From NCBI RefSeq assembly GCF_000787775.1, contig NZ_BBPM01000038.1:1-64000 (forward strand): DNA of 64,000 bases. Direction: 5' to 3'. The translations under genes and the position numbers were made by a program. The notes beneath the pieces are model-generated. The model saw only the letters and a list, made by a program, of their open reading frames with translations. It ran no database searches and was not told the DNA's origin. Positions 61,701-64,000 of the stretch are shown here, piece after piece (the first letter of the stretch is position 1; the number at the start of each line of letters is the position of its first letter). Source of the DNA: Streptacidiphilus carbonis (GTDB lineage Bacteria; Actinomycetota; Actinomycetes; Streptomycetales; Streptomycetaceae).

Positions 61701-61928
61701 GTCGGTCGGGACGTCCTGGCCGTAGATGCCGTACAGCGCCCCGGAGGCGCCGCCGCGGAAGGCTCCGGTGGTGGTACCCAGATCGACGGTGAGGGTGGGG
61801 GTGGCGGCGGTGGCCGGCGTTGCCGTCACGGTGGTGACGCCGACCAGGACGGTCAGCGGGAGGAGCGTCCTGACGGTGCCCTGGAGAAGGCGTCCTGCCG
61901 TCGAGCGCCTCTGTCCGATTGCTGGCAT
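58743..61928 (-). CDS. Large secreted clan GH-A glycosidase with three CBM35/6-like and one ricin-like module
   Basis: A protein of 1061 residues. A signal peptide (about 1-42) precedes a TIM barrel (about 45-370). Acid/base Glu164 is in YNEPELNWF and nucleophile Glu270 in NLNEYAHRF, a GH39/GH-A-like pair. A beta-sandwich closes the catalytic part (about 370-446). Then come three modules starting YEAENATLSG (about 462-602), YEAEQADLSD (about 612-726) and YQAEDGTLTG (about 741-910), which look like CBM35/CBM6, and a ricin-like module (about 915-1061). The GH family cannot be fixed by eye. AAGGGATG precedes ATG 61928. LacI-type sites lie upstream, so it is probably regulated by the LacI gene at 63460. 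Confidence 0.85.
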   Translation of the reverse strand: MPAIGQRRSTAGRLLQGTVRTLLPLTVLVGVTTVTATPATAATPTLTVDLGTTTGAFRGGASGALYGIYGQDVPTDNLIEGMGVKTTNTKYQDGQQHPGSDALEIAKPFVDSGGGDEFIYMTDVYRAGYERTSYAAYQAAMRTQVEQAMASPYASHIVFVPYNEPELNWFSGMRTDSTTMAAFNSEWRQTYDFIKGIWPAARLAGGNFAGYNPFEVNSFLSYCKANNCLPDVMTWHTLGSPADVRSTVDTFRAAEAAAGITSPIPVNLNEYAHRFHLTDPGEMVQWIAGIEDEKVDGNLPYWNINGTLGDSAAAQNTPNAQWWLYNWYSSMRGGNTVKVTGAANDAAYTLQGLATLDTAKKQARVILAGGGTSGSSDTVIKNIDPAVFGRTVHVSVFQDRYSGYIGAAATPSRLSDADVPVGSDGSITVPITLDAMSAYEVVVSPGGTGSPTPSDSTWTGTYEAENATLSGSGYNINSESRISNFATSGTKDVGGLRTGSTTVISFPVSVPADGDYNLSVFGNTYAKDVDVKGPTNVYMRVDGGASTRIDIPVGFQWVVWGHSDTTVHLTAGSHTISLATTGDNGAATVGDALIDKIDLQYQDPAVQGTTLYEAEQADLSDSGTAAYTAQGQSGAGAVNLTSGKSATFWVYSARDGYADLTARFRSTGQAALTVNGRTADDQTLSGATTGTWSTSTDQVHLDGGINKVEVTGAGGTLALDDLAVTPISATSAVSTDNVVTYQAEDGTLTGTAAVDNSYNQANGGVVTGIGNGPANSLTLNVNAPSAGTYAMTMRYANAEELPSNHYNPDLYAEHADVSVNGGASTRVNFASTLHWNQFENYTVPVTLAKGSNTVRFTASQLFNWDGTTIGKVYSGGGSDIGQPMRSSSAPHLDQVSFAPASLHIGDSTGFSSTAVAQHSSLCLEDPSKSTADGTQYQQNTCDSGQEQVFDFHPVSGATDTYTVVNHSSGKCLDVSTFSTADGAAVQQWTCTGGTNQRFRLAPVTALGNSHDYQLVAAHSGKCVDVSTVSTAPGALVHQWTCDAASALTTKRNQIWRLTGKS

Positions 61929-62347
61929 GTACTTACATCCCTTCAGACATACGTTGGTTACTGCTGCGCCGGCCCCGCGCCGGGCGTGCGGGTACGTTGT
62001 CGCCCGCGGTTCAGGCGACCGTTGCGGGGGTGCCGGCGCGTAGTGCCCATGGATGCGTTGGGATAGAGGGTCGAACCGGTTCCGCGAACCGATTCGATGG
62101 AGAACGTAGGGCGACATGAGCACGACGTCAAGGGATCTGGCAGGGCACTTTCCGCATTGCCACTGATCACGGATGTGTCACCGCACTCGATCGGCGATCT
62201 CCCGCAGGACCGTTCGGCGGGGCTGCGTCGAACCGGTTCGCATACCGAAGTGACGTCGATCAGGCCTTCTCGCTCGACACGGCAACCTTTCCGCCGTCTG
62301 CGGCAACTGAGTAGTGGACACCAGCCCGATCTTCCGAACGGACGGAC
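61929..62347. promoter_or_regulatory. Divergent promoter region with repeated CGAACCGNTTCG operators
   Basis: There is no gene in these 419 bases. Palindromic sites of one type recur: GAACCGGTTC (62073-62082), CGAACCGATTCG (62085-62096) and the perfect CGAACCGGTTCG (62229-62240). The first two stand about 145 bases upstream of the GH-A gene, and the third about 108 bases upstream of the expansin-like gene. The reverse complement of the second site is found again before the LacI gene. These are the probable LacI-family operators. Confidence 0.7.
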
Positions 62348-63325
62348 ATGAACGCGATGAAGCAGGCCGCGCGGCACCAAAGGCGCAAGCCCCCGCAGAG
62401 GGCGATCCTCGTTCCCGTGGGGCTGGTCTGCGCCGCGCTGGTGGCCTTCCTGGTCGCAGGTCTTCTGCACTTCGGCCACGGCGGCGGGGCCGACCGCGCC
62501 GTGGTCGTGAACGCCGCCGGCACACAGGCACCCCACACGCCGACGGCGGCGTCCCCGACCGCGGCGGCCGGAGCGGCCAGGGAGTCGGCGCGTCCACCTG
62601 CGGCGCGCACCACGCCGACGGCGACCGCGACCACCACCGCCAAGGCCGAGCCGAAGGCCACGGCGAAGCCCACGACCACCCGGCAGCCGGCGGCTGCCAC
62701 CGGCGCGTCGGCCGGTCGGATCCAGCCCGGCCGTACCTACAGCGGGGTGGCCACCGAGTACGCCGCAGCCGACGGCAACGGCGCATGCCTGTTCGGGCCT
62801 GCCGCCGACATGATGATCGGCGCCATGAACGAAACCGACTACGACACGGCACAGGCATGCGGAGCCTACGTCGTCGTCCACGCGGCGGGCGGAGCCTCCA
62901 TCACGGTGCGGATCACCAACGAGTGCCCGCTGCCGTGCGCGCCGGGTCAGATCGACCTCAGCCAGCAGGCGTTCGCCAAACTCGCCGACCCCTCGCGCGG
63001 CCGGATTCCGATCACCTGGCAGCTGGTCAGTCCCAGCATGTCCAGCACGGTCTCCCTGCGCTACAAGACCGGTTCCAGCCGCTACTGGTGCGCCATCCAG
63101 GTCATCGGACACCGCAATCCGGTCGCTCTGCTGGAGGTCCGCGCCGGCGCCGGCTGGCGCAGGCTGCCGCGTACCTCGTACAACTACTTCTTGTCGGCCG
63201 ACGGCACCGGCTGCGGCGGAACGGTACGCGTCACCGACATCTACGGCCAACAACTGACGGTCCCGGGCATCGCCGTGACCCCGAACGTCGTCCAGCCGAC
63301 CGGCGTGCAGTTCGACCGCCACTGA
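62348..63325 (+). CDS. Expansin-like protein (DPBB plus CBM63-like domain)
   Basis: A protein of 325 residues. An N-terminal transmembrane helix (about 19-40) is followed by a Thr/Ala/Pro-rich linker (about 50-122). A double-psi beta-barrel (about 125-230; TYSGVATEYAAADGNGAC, ITVRITNECPLPCAPGQIDLS) and a second beta domain (about 231-325; SRYWCAIQVIGHRNPVALLEV) follow. This two-domain layout is that of bacterial expansins such as B. subtilis EXLX1, which loosen cell walls without hydrolysis. The catalytic-type Asp is in GQIDLS. It diverges from the GH-A glycosidase gene and shares its operator type. Confidence 0.9.
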   Translation: MNAMKQAARHQRRKPPQRAILVPVGLVCAALVAFLVAGLLHFGHGGGADRAVVVNAAGTQAPHTPTAASPTAAAGAARESARPPAARTTPTATATTTAKAEPKATAKPTTTRQPAAATGASAGRIQPGRTYSGVATEYAAADGNGACLFGPAADMMIGAMNETDYDTAQACGAYVVVHAAGGASITVRITNECPLPCAPGQIDLSQQAFAKLADPSRGRIPITWQLVSPSMSSTVSLRYKTGSSRYWCAIQVIGHRNPVALLEVRAGAGWRRLPRTSYNYFLSADGTGCGGTVRVTDIYGQQLTVPGIAVTPNVVQPTGVQFDRH

Positions 63326-63394
63326 GCAGGCGTCGGGGAGGTCGTGGGTCGGAGGCATGGTTGTTCGGGGACGGGGATGGGCACTAGGGTCGAC

Positions 63395-63406
63395 CGAATC
63401 GGTTCG
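63395..63406. promoter_or_regulatory. LacI-type operator upstream of LacI gene
   Basis: CGAATCGGTTCG is the exact reverse complement of CGAACCGATTCG at 62085-62096, so one protein should recognise both. It is 53 bases upstream of ATG 63460 and close to the alternative start at 63412. Confidence 0.65.
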
Positions 63407-63459
63407 AGGTCATGGTGCGGGGCGAACACGCACCCCAGCCGCTCACCCGTGAGGTCGCG

Positions 63460-64000
63460 ATGAACATCGGGGAGATCGCCAGCCGTGCGGGCGTCTCGCG
63501 CAGCACTGTCTCCTACGCGCTCAGCGGCAAGCGGTCGGTCTCCGCGGCGACGCGCAAGCGCATTCAGGACGTCATCGACGAGCTCGGCTACCGGCCCAAC
63601 GCGGCTGCCCGCGCCCTGAAGGAGGGGCGCACCCGCACCATCGGCCTGGTCATCCCGCCCGCAAGCGCCCACCTGACGCACATGCAACTGGGTTTCGTCG
63701 CCAGCGTCGTCGAAGCGGCTGCTCACGCGGACCTGGACGTCCTGCTCTCACCGTCCGGGGGCGACCACGACCGCTCCTTCGAGCGGCTGCTGTCCGGCGG
63801 CAGGGTGGACGGGGTGATCCTGATGGAGATCCGCCTGGAGGACTCGCGTGTGCGCCGTCTGCAGGACGCCAACGTCCCGTTCGTCGGGATCGGGCACACC
63901 GCCCGCGCCGGGGAGATGTGCTGGATCGACGTCGACTACGCCACCCTGATCAACCAGTGCGTCCATCACCTCGCAGACCTGGGACACACCCGCATCGCGC
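63460..64000 (+). CDS. LacI-family transcriptional regulator, cut by window end
   Basis: The N-terminal 180 residues of a LacI repressor. The DNA-binding head reads IGEIASRAGVSRSTVSYALSGKRSVS, with hinge ELGYRPNAAARALKEG. The effector domain opens with TIGLVIPPASAHLTHMQLGF and continues past 64000. GAGGTC lies six bases before ATG 63460; an in-frame ATG 63412 is possible. The gene and two nearby promoter regions share CGAACCGNTTCG sites, so it probably represses itself, the expansin-like gene and the GH-A gene until a sugar binds. Confidence 0.9.
   Translation, partial: MNIGEIASRAGVSRSTVSYALSGKRSVSAATRKRIQDVIDELGYRPNAAARALKEGRTRTIGLVIPPASAHLTHMQLGFVASVVEAAAHADLDVLLSPSGGDHDRSFERLLSGGRVDGVILMEIRLEDSRVRRLQDANVPFVGIGHTARAGEMCWIDVDYATLINQCVHHLADLGHTRIA

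Noticed and set aside
59487-62066. An 859-codon plus-strand open frame opposite the GH-A glycosidase
   Set aside because: It is the shadow of a well-supported gene; the Val/Gly/Arg-rich product has no motif.

Overview
The window is very GC-rich, with Streptomyces-like codon use, many GTG starts, strong GGAGG-type ribosome binding sites and long secreted multidomain enzymes. This points to a filamentous actinomycete of the Streptomycetales or a close relative (inference; no rRNA or other marker gene is present). I see no tRNA, rRNA, CRISPR array, insertion sequence or phage gene.

Left part (1 to about 33 kb): mostly independent housekeeping and accessory genes. A PAP2 phosphatase-lipid kinase fusion and a DUF1206 membrane protein come first. 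An arsenic island follows, with arsR-aquaglyceroporin-arsC diverging from arsI across two tandem operator copies. Next are an APC permease, an HtpX-like protease, an AI-2E family protein, a membrane Ser/Thr kinase, a GH15 enzyme with a DUF2231 protein, an EamA exporter, a PH-like protein and a large FAD/Fe-S oxidoreductase. An esterase diverges from an OhrR-type regulator over a long palindrome, and an ABC exporter follows. An antitoxin-like gene is broken by one extra G. Then come a secreted helical protein, an HhH endonuclease-like protein, a zinc alcohol dehydrogenase, a tightly overlapping five-gene operon (ECF sigma factor, membrane protein, ABC ATPase, two membrane proteins), two glyoxalase-fold proteins and two polytopic GT-C-like membrane proteins.

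Middle (33.5 to 36.8 kb): an HAD phosphatase-MFS exporter operon, then about 1 kb without an intact gene, where I read remnants of a decayed NarL-type two-component system.

Right part (36.8 to 64 kb): a carbohydrate-degradation region. It encodes eight exported enzymes or wall proteins: two GH54 alpha-L-arabinofuranosidases, a parallel beta-helix protein, a GH29 alpha-L-fucosidase, a GH59-like enzyme, a CE1-like esterase, a GH30 enzyme and a large clan GH-A glycosidase. An expansin-like protein is also present. Most carry ricin-type (CBM13) lectin modules. In the GH30 enzyme the module is inserted inside the catalytic barrel. Beside them lies a candidate sugar uptake and catabolic operon (L-fuconate dehydratase, lipoprotein, double-ATPase, permease) diverging from a GntR regulator. 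A second GntR gene and a LacI gene, cut by the window end, complete the set.

How they fit together (inference): the arabinofuranosidase, fucosidase, GH59 and GH30 set suits stripping a fucosylated, arabinose- and galactose-bearing plant polymer such as an arabinogalactan protein. The released L-fucose or a related sugar would be imported and its acid dehydrated by FucD. Operator-like palindromes suggest at least three control circuits: CGAACCGNTTCG at the LacI gene and at the GH-A/expansin pair; TGTTAGCGCTAACA-type sites at GH54 and the esterase-GH30 operon; and a GGACAT-type site at the GntR/fucD divergent promoter.
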